Shown in pieces: positions 7,348 to 15,809 of a stretch of DNA of 64,000 bases. A model generated the notes under the pieces. The model had not been told where the DNA came from. It ran no database searches and saw only the letters and a list, made by a program, of their open reading frames with translations. Position numbers and translations under genes: made by a program. Every line of letters starts with the position of its first letter. The first letter of the stretch is position 1. This DNA comes from Sinorhizobium psoraleae (GTDB lineage Bacteria; Pseudomonadota; Alphaproteobacteria; Rhizobiales; Rhizobiaceae): the NCBI RefSeq assembly GCF_013283645.1, contig NZ_JABEKV010000002.1:751798-815797 (forward strand), given 5' to 3'.

Positions 7348-7372
7348 AACGTCCGAGCGAGTGCTTGGTTCC
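7348..7372 (-). promoter_or_regulatory. EcfG/RpoE2-type promoter (for 56-aa membrane protein)
   Basis: Minus strand GGAAC, 16 bases, CGTT, ending 34 bases before the ATG at 7314. The -35 directly abuts an A-type repeat (7374-7474). Confidence 0.75.
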
Positions 7373-7373
7373 T

Positions 7374-7474
7374 AAAGCGCCGTGCGTCTTTCCAGACGCA
7401 CAAAGGTCGCTGCAGGACTTTGAATTGCTGCATGTTTTTATCCCTAAATCGCTCTGATTTAAGGAAACATGCAG
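7374..7474 (+). repeat. A-type rhizobial intergenic repeat, full copy
   Basis: Consists of a first palindrome (GCGCCGTGCGTCTTTCCAGA ... CGCTGCAG), the linker CTTTGAATTGCTGCATG, and a second palindrome that closes with AAGGAAACATGCAG. The same order recurs at 16867, 24064 (inverted) and 37341. Confidence 0.85.
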
Positions 7475-7573
7475 TCGGGCCGAAGCGCGAGAGGCCGAAG
7501 CAGAACGCCGCCGTGCACAGGGCACGACGGCGCGCTTCAATGTGGCCTACAAAAGCTCAAAAAAGGAAGAAGC

Positions 7574-7918
7574 TTAGACGGCTGCGGTGACAATGACTTC
7601 GACGAGGTATTCCGGCGTTGCGAGCTTGGCTTCGCCGGTTGCACGAGCGGGGGTATGGCCCTGCGGAACCCAGGCATCCCAGACGGAGTTCATCTTGGCG
7701 AAATCCGCCATGTCCGCGAGCCAGATCGTTGCCGACAGTATGCGCGTTTTGTCTGTGCCTGCGAGGGCGAGAAGGCGATCGACTTCGGCGAGGGCCTGCT
7801 TCGTCTGGGTGACGACGTCGTCGCCGGCGTTGCCGACCTGACCGGCCAGATAAACCGTGTTGTTGTAAACCACGGCCTGGCTCATCCGCGGGCCGGTTTC
7901 AAAGCGCTTGATTTCCAT
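7574..7918 (-). CDS. RidA family enamine/imine deaminase
   Basis: A 114-residue RidA (YjgF/YER057c) protein. The family hydrolyses reactive enamine/imine intermediates from PLP enzymes and flavin amino acid oxidases, forming trimers. Visible hallmarks are the N-terminal MEIKRFETGPRMSQAV, the strand VYLAGQVG, the helix ALAEVDRLLALAGTDKTRIL and the C-terminal PEYLVEVIVTAAV. The usual GHxPAR segment is present as GHTPARAT. ATG 7918 is preferred because AGGA lies 8 bases upstream; the ATG at 7927 overlaps that site. It stands alone. A DadA-like oxidase, a possible imine source, is 6 kb away. Confidence 0.9.
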   Translation of the reverse strand: MEIKRFETGPRMSQAVVYNNTVYLAGQVGNAGDDVVTQTKQALAEVDRLLALAGTDKTRILSATIWLADMADFAKMNSVWDAWVPQGHTPARATGEAKLATPEYLVEVIVTAAV

Positions 7919-8079
7919 TGTCGTCATCCTGAAGTTTGGGCCGGACCTCTTCCGTCCGGCCGATGGCGTCCGCCGCCGAAGGTGAGTGATGATGGCGGCG
8001 ATGAAGCTCTACACGAAAGGGAAGTGAAGACCAAGAAGCCGCGGTCGACCCGACATATGGAAAATTGAAGGGCGGCTGC

Positions 8080-8105
8080 GCCCTGCCCCGGGTACGGGAC
8101 AGGGC
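8080..8105 (-). terminator. Hairpin after dppF, probable terminator
   Basis: Minus strand stem GCCCTGTCCC paired with GGGGCAGGGC (one G-T), loop of 6, starting 8 bases after the dppF stop. The following T-rich stretch is weak (TTCAATTTTCC). Confidence 0.5.
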
Positions 8106-8112
8106 GAATATC

Positions 8113-8937
8113 CTAGGCGGCTTTGCGTGCGAGGCGCGCTCGGATGCTCGCGACGTCTGCGCGCGGCGTGGCGGCAAACAGGGTCTTGGTATAGCTGTGC
8201 TTGGGATCCGCAAAGACCTCGTCCCGACTGCCGTATTCCACCGCCTCGCCGTAATACATCACCATCACGTCGTCGGCGATATAGCGCACGACCGAGAGAT
8301 CATGGCTGATGAAGACGTAGGTCAGATGGAACTCGTCCTGCAGGTCCGCGAGCAGGTTGAGCACCTGGGCCTGGACCGACAGATCGAGCGCGGAGACGGG
8401 CTCATCCAGCACGAGGAGACTGGGATTGAGCATCAACGCGCGCGCAATGGCGATGCGTTGACGCTGGCCGCCCGAGAACATGTGCGGATAGCGGTTGTAG
8501 TGTTTCTCGTCGAGACCCACCTTTTTCAGCATCGTCATGGCGCGGTCACGTCGCTCGTCGGCCGGCGCCTTGGTGTTGATGACCAGCGGCTCCGCGAGGA
8601 TGTCGCCGATCTTCTGCCGGGGGTTAAGCGAACCATAAGGATTCTGGAAAACGATCTGCACCTTGCGGCGCATTTCCGATGTCAGGCCGTCTCTGGCGAT
8701 ATCGACCTTCTTTCCGTCGATCAGCAACTCGCCCGCGGTCGCTGGATCGATCAGCGTGATGATGCGGCCAAGCGTCGACTTGCCGCAGCCGCTTTCGCCA
8801 ACGATCGCCAGCGTCTTTCCTTCGTCCACCGTGAAGCTTACGCCTTTCAGTGCATGAACGGTGCGCGCCTTGCGGAACAGGTTGCCGGGAATGTGATAGT
8901 CGCGCACCAGGTTGCGGGCTTCGAGAACATGGGTCAT
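8113..8937 (-). CDS. dppF: Dipeptide ABC transporter ATP-binding protein DppF
   Basis: A 274-residue ATPase that powers dipeptide import on the cytoplasmic face with DppD. Walker A is VGESGCGKST, the signature motif is MFSGGQRQR, Walker B is LLVLDEP, and the switch His is in VFISHD. The insertion VFQNPYGSLNPRQ is typical of the OppF/DppF type. The start ATG overlaps the dppD stop (ATGA), indicating translational coupling. It is the last gene of dppABCDF. The C-terminus is shorter than in E. coli DppF, ending RARLARKAA. Confidence 0.92.
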   Translation of the reverse strand: MTHVLEARNLVRDYHIPGNLFRKARTVHALKGVSFTVDEGKTLAIVGESGCGKSTLGRIITLIDPATAGELLIDGKKVDIARDGLTSEMRRKVQIVFQNPYGSLNPRQKIGDILAEPLVINTKAPADERRDRAMTMLKKVGLDEKHYNRYPHMFSGGQRQRIAIARALMLNPSLLVLDEPVSALDLSVQAQVLNLLADLQDEFHLTYVFISHDLSVVRYIADDVMVMYYGEAVEYGSRDEVFADPKHSYTKTLFAATPRADVASIRARLARKAA

Positions 8938-9788
8938 CGAGTGGCTCCCTCCAGCATCTGCTGTTCGTTGAAGAGTTCCGAGATCGTCGGCAACCGGTCT
9001 CCCGTCGCGTTCTCCGGCAGGGCAGCAAGCAGCGCACGCGTGTAGTTGCTCTTCGGCGATTCGAACAGCGACAGCACATCCGCCTCCTCGATCTTGCGGC
9101 CCTTGTACTGAACGACGACGCGATCCGCCGTTTCCGCGACCACGCCCATGTTATGGGTGATCATGATGAGGCCCATGCGGTATTCCTGCTGCAGTCTCAT
9201 CAGAAGGTCGAGGATCTGCTTCTGGATCGTGACATCCAGTGCGGTCGTCGGCTCATCCGCGATGAGGAGCTTCGGATTGCAGGCAAGGGCTATGGCGATC
9301 ATGACGCGCTGGCACTGCCCGCCCGACATCTGATGCGGAAAATGGCCGAGGCGTTCGGCCGGCTCGGGAATACCGACAGACTCGAAGAGCTCGATCGCGC
9401 GCTTGCGTCGAGCCTTACGGTCGAGTCCCATATGGATGCGCAGAACCTCCTCGATCTGGAAGCCGACCGTGAAGCACGGATTGAGGCTGGCGATCGGCTC
9501 CTGGAAGATCATTGCGATGTCCTTGCCGACGATCCTGCGACGGTCCGCCGCCGACATTTTCAGGAGATCCCGTCCATTGAAGGCAAGTTTGTCCGCCGTG
9601 ACCTTCGCGGTCCAGGGCAGAAGCCCCATCGCGGCAAGCATGGACACGGATTTGCCCGAGCCCGATTCTCCGACGATCGCCAGGACTTCGCTCTCATGAA
9701 CCTTGAGCGAAACGCCGTCGACGGCCCTGAACGGGCCGGTGGCCGTCTGGAATTCAACGACGAGATTTTCAATTTCGAGAAGCGCCAT
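8934..9788 (-). CDS. dppD: Dipeptide ABC transporter ATP-binding protein DppD
   Basis: A 284-residue ATPase, partner of DppF. Walker A is VGESGSGKS, the signature motif reads MSGGQCQR (Cys in place of the common Arg before Gln), Walker B is [12 protein letters not shown], and the switch His is in MITHNMG. The DppD/OppD-type segment [16 protein letters not shown] is present. It starts one base after the dppC stop and overlaps dppF by four bases, so the four distal genes are tightly coupled. Confidence 0.92.
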   Translation of the reverse strand: MALLEIENLVVEFQTATGPFRAVDGVSLKVHESEVLAIVGESGSGKSVSMLAAMGLLPWTAKVTADKLAFNGRDLLKMSAADRRRIVGKDIAMIFQEPIASLNPCFTVGFQIEEVLRIHMGLDRKARRKRAIELFESVGIPEPAERLGHFPHQMSGGQCQRVMIAIALACNPKLLIADEPTTALDVTIQKQILDLLMRLQQEYRMGLIMITHNMGVVAETADRVVVQYKGRKIEEADVLSLFESPKSNYTRALLAALPENATGDRLPTISELFNEQQMLEGATR

Positions 9789-9789
9789 G

Positions 9790-10698
9790 TCAGGACCTCT
9801 TCAGCTTGGGGTCGAGAGCATCACGCAGGCCATCGCCCATCAGATTGATTGCGAGCACGGTCACGAGGATAGCGAGACCGGGGAGCGTGACGACCCACCA
9901 GGCACGCAGAATGAATTCGCGCGCTTCCGCGAGCATCGTTCCCCATTCCGGCGTCGGCGGCTGCGCACCCATGCCAAGAAAGCCGAGGGCCGCCGCGTCG
10001 AGGATCGCACTCGAAAAGGAGAGCGTCGCCTGGACGATGAGCGGCGCCATGCAGTTCGGCAGAATGGTCTTGAACATCAGTCTCAAGTGGCCCGCGCCGG
10101 CGACCTTCGCCGCCACCACGTAATCCCGGGTCTTCTCCGTCATCACGGCTGCTCGCGTCAGGCGAACGAAGTGAGGCTGGAAGACAAGGGCAATCGCTAT
10201 CATCGCATTGGTGAGACCCGGCCCGAGCACCGCCACCAGAACGAGCGCAAGCAGCAGAGACGGGAAGGCCAGGATGATGTCCATGATGCGCATGATCACG
10301 GTGTCGACCCAACCGCGGAAGTAGCCGGCAATGACGCCGACTAGGATGCCGCCGACAAGGGACAATGTCGTCACGATAACGCCGACGAACAGCGAAAAGC
10401 GCGTGCCGTAGATGAGGCGGGAGAGCATGTCTCGGCCGACCGCGTCGGTTCCGAGAAGGAAAGCAGCGCGACCGCCCTCCTCCCAGAAGGGCGGAAGCAG
10501 GACGGACTCGCGGTACTGAATGGTTGGATCATGCGGTGCGATTAGCGGAGCACATAGCGCAAGCAGCACGAGGAACACGAAGAACACCAGGCCGATGACG
10601 GCCCCGCGGTTTTCGGAAAAATAGTACCAGAATTCGGCGAGCCTCGCCCGGCGGGACGGATCGGTCGATATAGCGGTTGTTACGGTAACTTCGGTCAT
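9790..10698 (-). CDS. dppC: Dipeptide ABC transporter permease DppC
   Basis: A 302-residue inner-membrane permease. Helix 1 is GLVFFVFLVLLALCAPLIAP near residues 34-53, followed by the conserved periplasmic segment GTDAVGRDMLSRLIYGTRFS of DppC/OppC proteins, then four or five further helices. The cytoplasmic EAA loop is KVAGAGHLRLMFKTILPNCM. It sits 10 bases after dppB and one base before dppD. Confidence 0.92.
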   Translation of the reverse strand: MTEVTVTTAISTDPSRRARLAEFWYYFSENRGAVIGLVFFVFLVLLALCAPLIAPHDPTIQYRESVLLPPFWEEGGRAAFLLGTDAVGRDMLSRLIYGTRFSLFVGVIVTTLSLVGGILVGVIAGYFRGWVDTVIMRIMDIILAFPSLLLALVLVAVLGPGLTNAMIAIALVFQPHFVRLTRAAVMTEKTRDYVVAAKVAGAGHLRLMFKTILPNCMAPLIVQATLSFSSAILDAAALGFLGMGAQPPTPEWGTMLAEAREFILRAWWVVTLPGLAILVTVLAINLMGDGLRDALDPKLKRS

Positions 10699-10708
10699 AT
10701 CGCCCTCC

Positions 10709-11719
10709 TCAATGCCGGATACGAGGGTTGATCAGGCCGTAGAGCAGATCCACGGCAAGGTTTACCAGCATGATGACGCCGGCGATGATCAGGAGGCCGC
10801 CCTGGATGACGGCATAGTCGCGCCGGAACACCGAGTCGACCATCCATTTGCCGATACCGGGCCAGGAGAAGATCGTCTCCGTCAGGATCGCGCCCGCCAG
10901 CATCACACCGATCTGCAGGCCGATGGTAGTCACCACCGGGATCATCGCGTTGCGCAAGGCGTGGATGCCGACCACCCGGAACGTGGAAAGTCCCTTGGCG
11001 CGCGCCGTGCGCACATAGTCCTCGGAAAGCACCTCGAGCATCGCCGAGCGGGTCTGGCGCGCGATCACGGCGAGCGGAATGGTGCCGAGCACAATCGTCG
11101 GCAGAATGAGGTGATTGAAGGCCGACTGGAACGCTCCCTCCTGCCCCGACAACAGCGAATCGATCAGCATGAAGCCGGTCACCGAGGGAAAGAAGAACAT
11201 CAGCGAGATACGTCCGGACACCGGAGTCCACTGCAACATGCCGGAGACGACGATGATCAAAAGCAGGCCCCACCAGAAAATCGGCATCGAGAAGCCGACG
11301 AGCGCAGTGCCCATGATCATCTGGTCGAAGATGGACCCGCGCTTGATCGCCGCAATGACACCCGCCGGGATGCCGACGACGACGGCGAAGATGATGGCGC
11401 AGAGCGAGAGCTCGACCGTCGCCGGGAAGAGTTCCAGGAACTGATCGATCACTGGTTTCTTGGTGACAATCGACAGTCCGAAATCACCGCGAAGAACGCC
11501 CCAGAGATAATCCAGGTACTGCACGACGATGGGGCGATCGAAGCCCAATTGGTGAGAGATTTCGGCGTGTCGCTCCGGCGACATCACCCGTTCGCCGGAA
11601 AGCAGCGCAACCGGATCGCCAGGAAGCAGACGAATGAAGGAAAAGGCGATGATGGAGACCCCGATGAATGTCGGAATCAGCACTGCCAAGCGCCCCAGGA
11701 GGAATCGGAACATAGTCAA
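10709..11719 (-). CDS. dppB: Dipeptide ABC transporter permease DppB
   Basis: A 336-residue inner-membrane permease of the DppB/OppB type: N-terminal helix (LLGRLAVLIPTFIGVSIIAF), the family motif RLLPGDPV, and the EAA loop RTARAKGLSTFRVVGIHALR. The C-terminus INPRIRH is typical of DppB. It is separated from dppA by 106 bases containing an attenuator-like hairpin. Confidence 0.92.
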   Translation of the reverse strand: MTMFRFLLGRLAVLIPTFIGVSIIAFSFIRLLPGDPVALLSGERVMSPERHAEISHQLGFDRPIVVQYLDYLWGVLRGDFGLSIVTKKPVIDQFLELFPATVELSLCAIIFAVVVGIPAGVIAAIKRGSIFDQMIMGTALVGFSMPIFWWGLLLIIVVSGMLQWTPVSGRISLMFFFPSVTGFMLIDSLLSGQEGAFQSAFNHLILPTIVLGTIPLAVIARQTRSAMLEVLSEDYVRTARAKGLSTFRVVGIHALRNAMIPVVTTIGLQIGVMLAGAILTETIFSWPGIGKWMVDSVFRRDYAVIQGGLLIIAGVIMLVNLAVDLLYGLINPRIRH

Positions 11720-11766
11720 ACCTCATGCCAATCGTGCCGCGGACTCGCTTAAGCGGCGGCACTGGC

Positions 11767-11806
11767 AAAAAGGAAGAGGGGCGCTCGCCCAACGGCAAAC
11801 GCCCCC
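11767..11806 (-). terminator. Attenuator-like hairpin between dppA and dppB
   Basis: Minus strand stem GGGGCG (11805-11800) pairs with CGCCCC (11783-11778) and is followed by TCTTCCTTTTT. It probably ends or slows part of the transcripts after dppA, keeping binding protein in excess over the membrane subunits. Confidence 0.65.
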
Positions 11807-11825
11807 TTCGGGTCAGTCGGTAAGA

Positions 11826-13421
11826 TTACTCTACAATATCAACGCCGTCGAAAGCAAAGTCGCCGAGCGGGCTCTGCACGAAGCCTTCGACGTTCTTGCG
11901 CATCGGGACGATGGAGAGCGAGTGGTCGAGCGTTGCCCAGGGCGCTTCCTTCTTGAAGACGGCCTGAGCCTGTTCGTAGAGCTTGGTGCGCTCCGCAACG
12001 TCAGTTGCTTCCTTGGCCTTGGTCACCAGGTCATCGAACTCCTTGTTGCACCACTGGGCGCGGTTGTTGCCGCCCACAGCGTCGCAGCCAAGCAGAGTGT
12101 CGAGGAAGTTGTCCGGATCACCATTGTCACCCGTCCAGCCGAGGATCACCGCACCGTCGCGATCCTTTGCCTTGGACTTTTCGAGATATTCGGCCCACTC
12201 ATAGGAGACAATCTCGACCTTGACGCCGACCTTGGCGAAGTCGGCCTGCATCAGTTCCGCAGCGCGGCGAGCGTTCAGCATGTACGGCCGCGCAACCGGC
12301 ATCGCCCAGACCTTCATCGAGAGATCCTTGACGCCGGCATCCTCAAGCATCTTCTTGGCGACTTCCGGCTCGTAGGTATCGTCTTCGACGGTGTCGTCAT
12401 AGGACCACATCGTCGGCGGGATCGGGTTCGTCGCCGGGGTAGCCTGACCCTGGAAGACGGCGTCGACGATCGCCTGCTTGTTGATCGCTTTATTCAGCGC
12501 CTTGCGGACTTCAACCTTGTCGAAGGGGGGCTGCGTCGTGTTGTAGGCGAGATAGGCGACGTTGAGGCCGGCCTGCTCCATCACCTTGAGGTTCGGATCG
12601 GCCTTCATGGCTTCGACATCGGCCGCGTTCGGATAGGGCATCAGGTGGCATTCGCCGGCCTGGAGCTTCTGGAAGCGAACGGCTGCATCCGTGGTGATCG
12701 CGAATACCAGATCGTCGATCTTCTGTTTTCCACCCCAATAATCCGGATGGGCCTTGTAACGAATGACCGCATCCTGCTGATAGCCGACGAAGGCGAACGG
12801 ACCGGTGCCGAGCGGCATCTGGTTAAGCTGGTTCATCTTGCCTTCAGCCTGCAGCTTGTCGGCATATTCCTTCGAGATGATCGAAGCGAAGGGCATGGCC
12901 AGGTTGGCGAGGAACGGTGCTTCCTTGCGCTTCAGCTTGACCTTCACGGTCATGTCGTCGACCTTCTCGATCGACTCGAGCACATCCGGCAGACCCATGC
13001 CCGCGAAATATTCCCAGGAACCACCGGTCACGTAGCCATGCCACGGATGGTCGGACTTCCACTGACGCTCGAGCGAGAAGATCACGTCGTCGGCGTTCAG
13101 TTCACGGCTCGGGGTGAAGAACTCGGTCGTCTGGAATTTGACACCCGGACGGAGCTTGAAGGTGTATTCGAGGCCATCGTCGGAAATCGTCCAGCTCTCA
13201 GCAAGCCCCGGCTCGGTCTCCGTCGTGCCCTTCTTGAATTCGAGAAGGCGGTTGTAAACGGTATGCGCGGCAGCATCGAATGTCGTACCGGCCGTGTAGA
13301 GGCCGGGATCAAAGCCTTCCGGTGAACCTTCAGAGCAGTAAACGAACGTCTTCGACCAGGCGGAGCCGGCCATCAGCGTGGCAAGCGCCGTCGCTGCGAA
13401 GAGAGTAGTGAGCTTTTTCAT
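11826..13421 (-). CDS. dppA: Periplasmic dipeptide-binding protein DppA
   Basis: A 531-residue extracytoplasmic solute-binding protein of family 5. The Sec signal peptide MKKLTTLFAATALATLMAGS is cleaved near AWSKT. The mature start KTFVYCSEGSPEGFDPGLYT is highly characteristic of DppA. The family signature region ESWTISDDGLEYTFKLRPGV follows near residue 80. The ligand is presumed to be dipeptides; some DppA proteins also bind haem or aminolevulinate. First gene of dppABCDF. The 511-base gap upstream must hold its promoter. Confidence 0.93.
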   Translation of the reverse strand: MKKLTTLFAATALATLMAGSAWSKTFVYCSEGSPEGFDPGLYTAGTTFDAAAHTVYNRLLEFKKGTTETEPGLAESWTISDDGLEYTFKLRPGVKFQTTEFFTPSRELNADDVIFSLERQWKSDHPWHGYVTGGSWEYFAGMGLPDVLESIEKVDDMTVKVKLKRKEAPFLANLAMPFASIISKEYADKLQAEGKMNQLNQMPLGTGPFAFVGYQQDAVIRYKAHPDYWGGKQKIDDLVFAITTDAAVRFQKLQAGECHLMPYPNAADVEAMKADPNLKVMEQAGLNVAYLAYNTTQPPFDKVEVRKALNKAINKQAIVDAVFQGQATPATNPIPPTMWSYDDTVEDDTYEPEVAKKMLEDAGVKDLSMKVWAMPVARPYMLNARRAAELMQADFAKVGVKVEIVSYEWAEYLEKSKAKDRDGAVILGWTGDNGDPDNFLDTLLGCDAVGGNNRAQWCNKEFDDLVTKAKEATDVAERTKLYEQAQAVFKKEAPWATLDHSLSIVPMRKNVEGFVQSPLGDFAFDGVDIVE

Positions 13422-13932
13422 GAGCTTGCTTCCCAGATTTGTTTTTTGTTCTCGTATTTGCCTGACGCGGTGTGCGTTTTACACCCGGTCAAGGGCGGAT
13501 GGAACGACATTTGGCGTCGCAATGCAATAAGTCACTGCAGAAATTTGTCTATGCGAAAAATTCTTCCTTAAGTAGAGCTTGCGCGCCTATCCACGATTTT
13601 CGAAGACGACGTCGATGCACCGCGACCATTAACGGCGCGTTTACCGCCTGCATAAGCGAATTGACAGCAATTTCCGCGTGGCGCGCCAGATAGACGCACC
13701 GCCTTTTTAGGGCAATCTCGCACTGGCGATAGCGCTTCGCGGTGCCGGGCGGTCACCCCAAAATAGTGCAGTGGAAATGCCGCTTCTGTCGTGCAATAGA
13801 ATGCATACGGATTTCGGGGAACATTCGGCGTGGGTGACGTCCATGTAGGGGATTTGGCCGGCGACGTGGAGCGAGTGTCCATGTCAGCTTGGCCGGCAAA
13901 CTGCCGCGCGGCTATGGGGAGATAGCCGGAGC
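13422..13932 (+). other. Intergenic interval, no gene found
   Basis: Lies between divergent dppA and the LuxR-type gene. A 104-codon minus-strand frame here has low-complexity Ser/Arg/Thr content and no ribosome site, so I do not call it. The interval should contain the dppA and luxR promoters, but I cannot point to a convincing -35/-10 pair. Confidence 0.6.
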
Positions 13933-14646
13933 GTGGCGGTCTTGCAGGAAAATCACCGGCGGTATGACCTTTACGAGGAGCTGGAAACGGCTCTCAACCG
14001 TGTGGATTTCTTCCGCATTTTCCACACATTGGCGCTGCGTTTCGGCTTCGGGCACTTCGGCGTCCTGCAACTCGGCAACGAGAACGATGCCTGCATGCTG
14101 TCCGCTCGACTGGTCCTCCACGACCTTCCCTCCGGCCTCGCAGAGGAATACGACAAACGTTACCGTTTCGGCGATTCCATCGTCTACAAGGCCTTGCATG
14201 CCTCGAATATCTCGTCGGTATGGCGGGCGGATGATCCGGTCCTGGTATCCGGCCAGAATCTGCCAGCCCAACTCGGTTTCGAGCTTTTGCTTTGCGTGCC
14301 TGTCAGCGCCGCAACGACCGGAGCGCGCTACGCCGTGCTCTTCCTCGGGTATGGCGGGGACCCCGGGCAGGCCGCGCACTACGAGCTGTGCTACAGCGCG
14401 GCGTCGGCCTTCGACTATTTCCATCGGGCAACGCTCGCCAACAAGGCCGGCATGGGCCTGACCCCCAGGGAGACCGAGATCCTCAAGTGGATTTCCCACG
14501 GAAAGACGGCCAGTGAGATCGCCTTGATCGTCTCGGTCTCGGAACACACCGTGAATTCCCATACCGCGACGATCCTCAAGAAGCTCGACGTGGTCAATCG
14601 GACACAAATGGTCGCGAAAGCGATACGAGAACAAATTATCCAGTGA
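13933..14646 (+). CDS. LuxR-type solo regulator with autoinducer-binding-like domain
   Basis: A 237-residue transcription factor. Residues about 15-165 resemble the acyl-homoserine-lactone-binding domain; residues about 172-235 form a LuxR helix-turn-helix (GLTPRETEILKWISHGKTAS, then HTVNSHTATILKKLDVVNRT). Of the residues that contact the lactone in TraR/LuxR, Tyr73, Asp81 and Trp97 are kept, while the Trp before them is Leu69 and the residue after the Asp is Ser82 instead of Pro. The start is GTG 13933; an in-frame stop lies just upstream (13924) and GGGGAG precedes it by 11 bases. No luxI is in the window. The ligand is unknown. Confidence 0.85.
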   Translation: MAVLQENHRRYDLYEELETALNRVDFFRIFHTLALRFGFGHFGVLQLGNENDACMLSARLVLHDLPSGLAEEYDKRYRFGDSIVYKALHASNISSVWRADDPVLVSGQNLPAQLGFELLLCVPVSAATTGARYAVLFLGYGGDPGQAAHYELCYSAASAFDYFHRATLANKAGMGLTPRETEILKWISHGKTASEIALIVSVSEHTVNSHTATILKKLDVVNRTQMVAKAIREQIIQ

Positions 14647-14726
14647 AGTTGCCGGCGCGCCGCCGGTAGAGCCAGGCGCGCATGCTTCCCGCATGCGCAG
14701 CCGATCAATCAGGGATGTGGACGGTC

Positions 14727-15113
14727 ATGACGCGAAAAGCGCACATCTTGCTCATCGACGACAACCCGGCGGAGAACCTGATCCTCAGCGGACTGATCAG
14801 GAAAGTGGACAGCATCGACATCGAATTGCACTACTGCCGGACGATGGACAGCGCGATCGCATTTCTTCTCTCCGGCGAACCGGTCTCGATGGTGCTGCTC
14901 GACAATCTCGTGCATCCTCGGGGCGACTTCCGCGAGACCGTTCCCGCGCTGAGGCATCAGGGCTTCATTGGCCCGATCGGCGTCATATCGTCGTCGCCGG
15001 GCGACCCTTACTTCCAGAGCCTGGAAGAATACGGCGCCGACTTCCGCATCGACAAATCGGAAATCGATGCGACGGCTATCGAGTTCATTCTAAGGGAATA
15101 CTTGCCGGACTAA
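14727..15113 (+). CDS. Single-domain response regulator
   Basis: A 128-residue receiver-only protein: acidic pair in HILLIDDNPAEN, likely phospho-acceptor Asp in SMVLLDNLVHPRGDF, a Ser pair in GVISSSPGD at the Thr position and Lys in FRIDKSE. It has no output domain, so it probably acts through protein contact. It follows the LuxR gene by 80 bases on the same strand. The start is ambiguous: ATG 14682, 14715 and 14727 are in frame. 14727 (MTRKAHILL) places the domain at the N-terminus as usual. Confidence 0.75.
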   Translation: MTRKAHILLIDDNPAENLILSGLIRKVDSIDIELHYCRTMDSAIAFLLSGEPVSMVLLDNLVHPRGDFRETVPALRHQGFIGPIGVISSSPGDPYFQSLEEYGADFRIDKSEIDATAIEFILREYLPD

Positions 15114-15115
15114 TC

Positions 15116-15136
15116 GCGGCCGCAAGGCACGGCCGC
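15116..15136. terminator. Hairpin between convergent receiver gene and rirA
   Basis: Perfect 7-bp stem GCGGCCG / CGGCCGC with a 7-base loop in the gap between two convergent genes. There is no strong T-tract on either side. Confidence 0.35.
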
Positions 15137-15152
15137 CATGACGGCGCGCCAA

Positions 15153-15617
15153 TCAGGCCGCCGTGGTCCGCACCTGTGCCGTTTCGTCAAGGCCCAGAAG
15201 GAAGTTGATCTGCGGTCTGGCCTTGACCAGATCGTCGATTGAATAGCCCTGAAGCACTTCGAAAAAAGCATTCAATGCCTTGCGCAGAGCCGAATTGAGG
15301 CCGCAACTATCCACCAACGGGCAGTCGATTTCACCCGCCTCGAAGCATTCCGCCATGGCAAAGCTGTCCTCGGTGACCTTTACGACGTCGAAGAGGCTGA
15401 TTTCCGATGCCGGCTTCGGCAGTCGTACACCGCCATTGCGGCCGCGGACCGTTTCCACCAGACCCGCTTTGGTCAAGGGCTGCAAAATCTTGAACAGGAA
15501 CAACTCGGAGACGCCATAGGCCTTGGCGATCTCAGGGATGCGGCTGAGCTTCTCGCCGTTCGCTGCACAGTACATCAGCATGCGAACAGCGTAGTTCGTT
15601 TGCTTCGTCAGACGCAT
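15153..15617 (-). CDS. rirA: Rrf2-family iron-responsive regulator RirA
   Basis: A 154-residue Fe-S regulator that represses iron-uptake genes in iron-replete rhizobia. The N-terminal winged helix-turn-helix (MRLTKQTNYAVRMLMYCAAN; RIPEIAKAYGVSELFLFKIL) is followed by the dimerisation helix. The three cluster-binding cysteines Cys91, Cys99 and Cys105 are all in place (ECFEAGEIDCPLVDSCGLN), matching characterised RirA. It is divergent from fbpA. A palindrome resembling the Irr-binding ICE lies 55 bases upstream of its start, so Irr may control it. Confidence 0.95.
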   Translation of the reverse strand: MRLTKQTNYAVRMLMYCAANGEKLSRIPEIAKAYGVSELFLFKILQPLTKAGLVETVRGRNGGVRLPKPASEISLFDVVKVTEDSFAMAECFEAGEIDCPLVDSCGLNSALRKALNAFFEVLQGYSIDDLVKARPQINFLLGLDETAQVRTTAA

Positions 15618-15671
15618 AATTCACTCCGGGATCGAGAAATTCATCTTTTCATCATATAGGACGGATCACAG

Positions 15672-15688
15672 TTTGGAACAATTCCAAA
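15672..15688. promoter_or_regulatory. Irr-box (ICE)-like palindrome between rirA and fbpA
   Basis: TTTGGAACAATTCCAAA is a perfect inverted repeat with 7-base arms and a 3-base spacer. It differs from the published rhizobial iron control element TTTAGAA-N3-TTCTAAA by one symmetric base per arm. It sits 55 bases upstream of rirA and 122 bases upstream of fbpA. Confidence 0.55.
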
Positions 15689-15809
15689 AAACAGCAAAAA
15701 ATCACTTCTGGTTGACGGCCACCGTTTCGCTGTTGACTGTCCGCGCGCGCAGCGTCAGAAAGATGAGCGATTTTGTTAAGTTACATGCAAAGCGAAAGCG
15801 GAGGGCAAC

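Noticed and set aside
11634..13325. 563-codon plus-strand frame opposite dppA
   Set aside because: Shadow of dppA; no ribosome site and no recognisable domain.
13568..13882. 104-codon minus-strand frame in the dppA-luxR gap
   Set aside because: Low-complexity sequence, no ribosome site, no domain.
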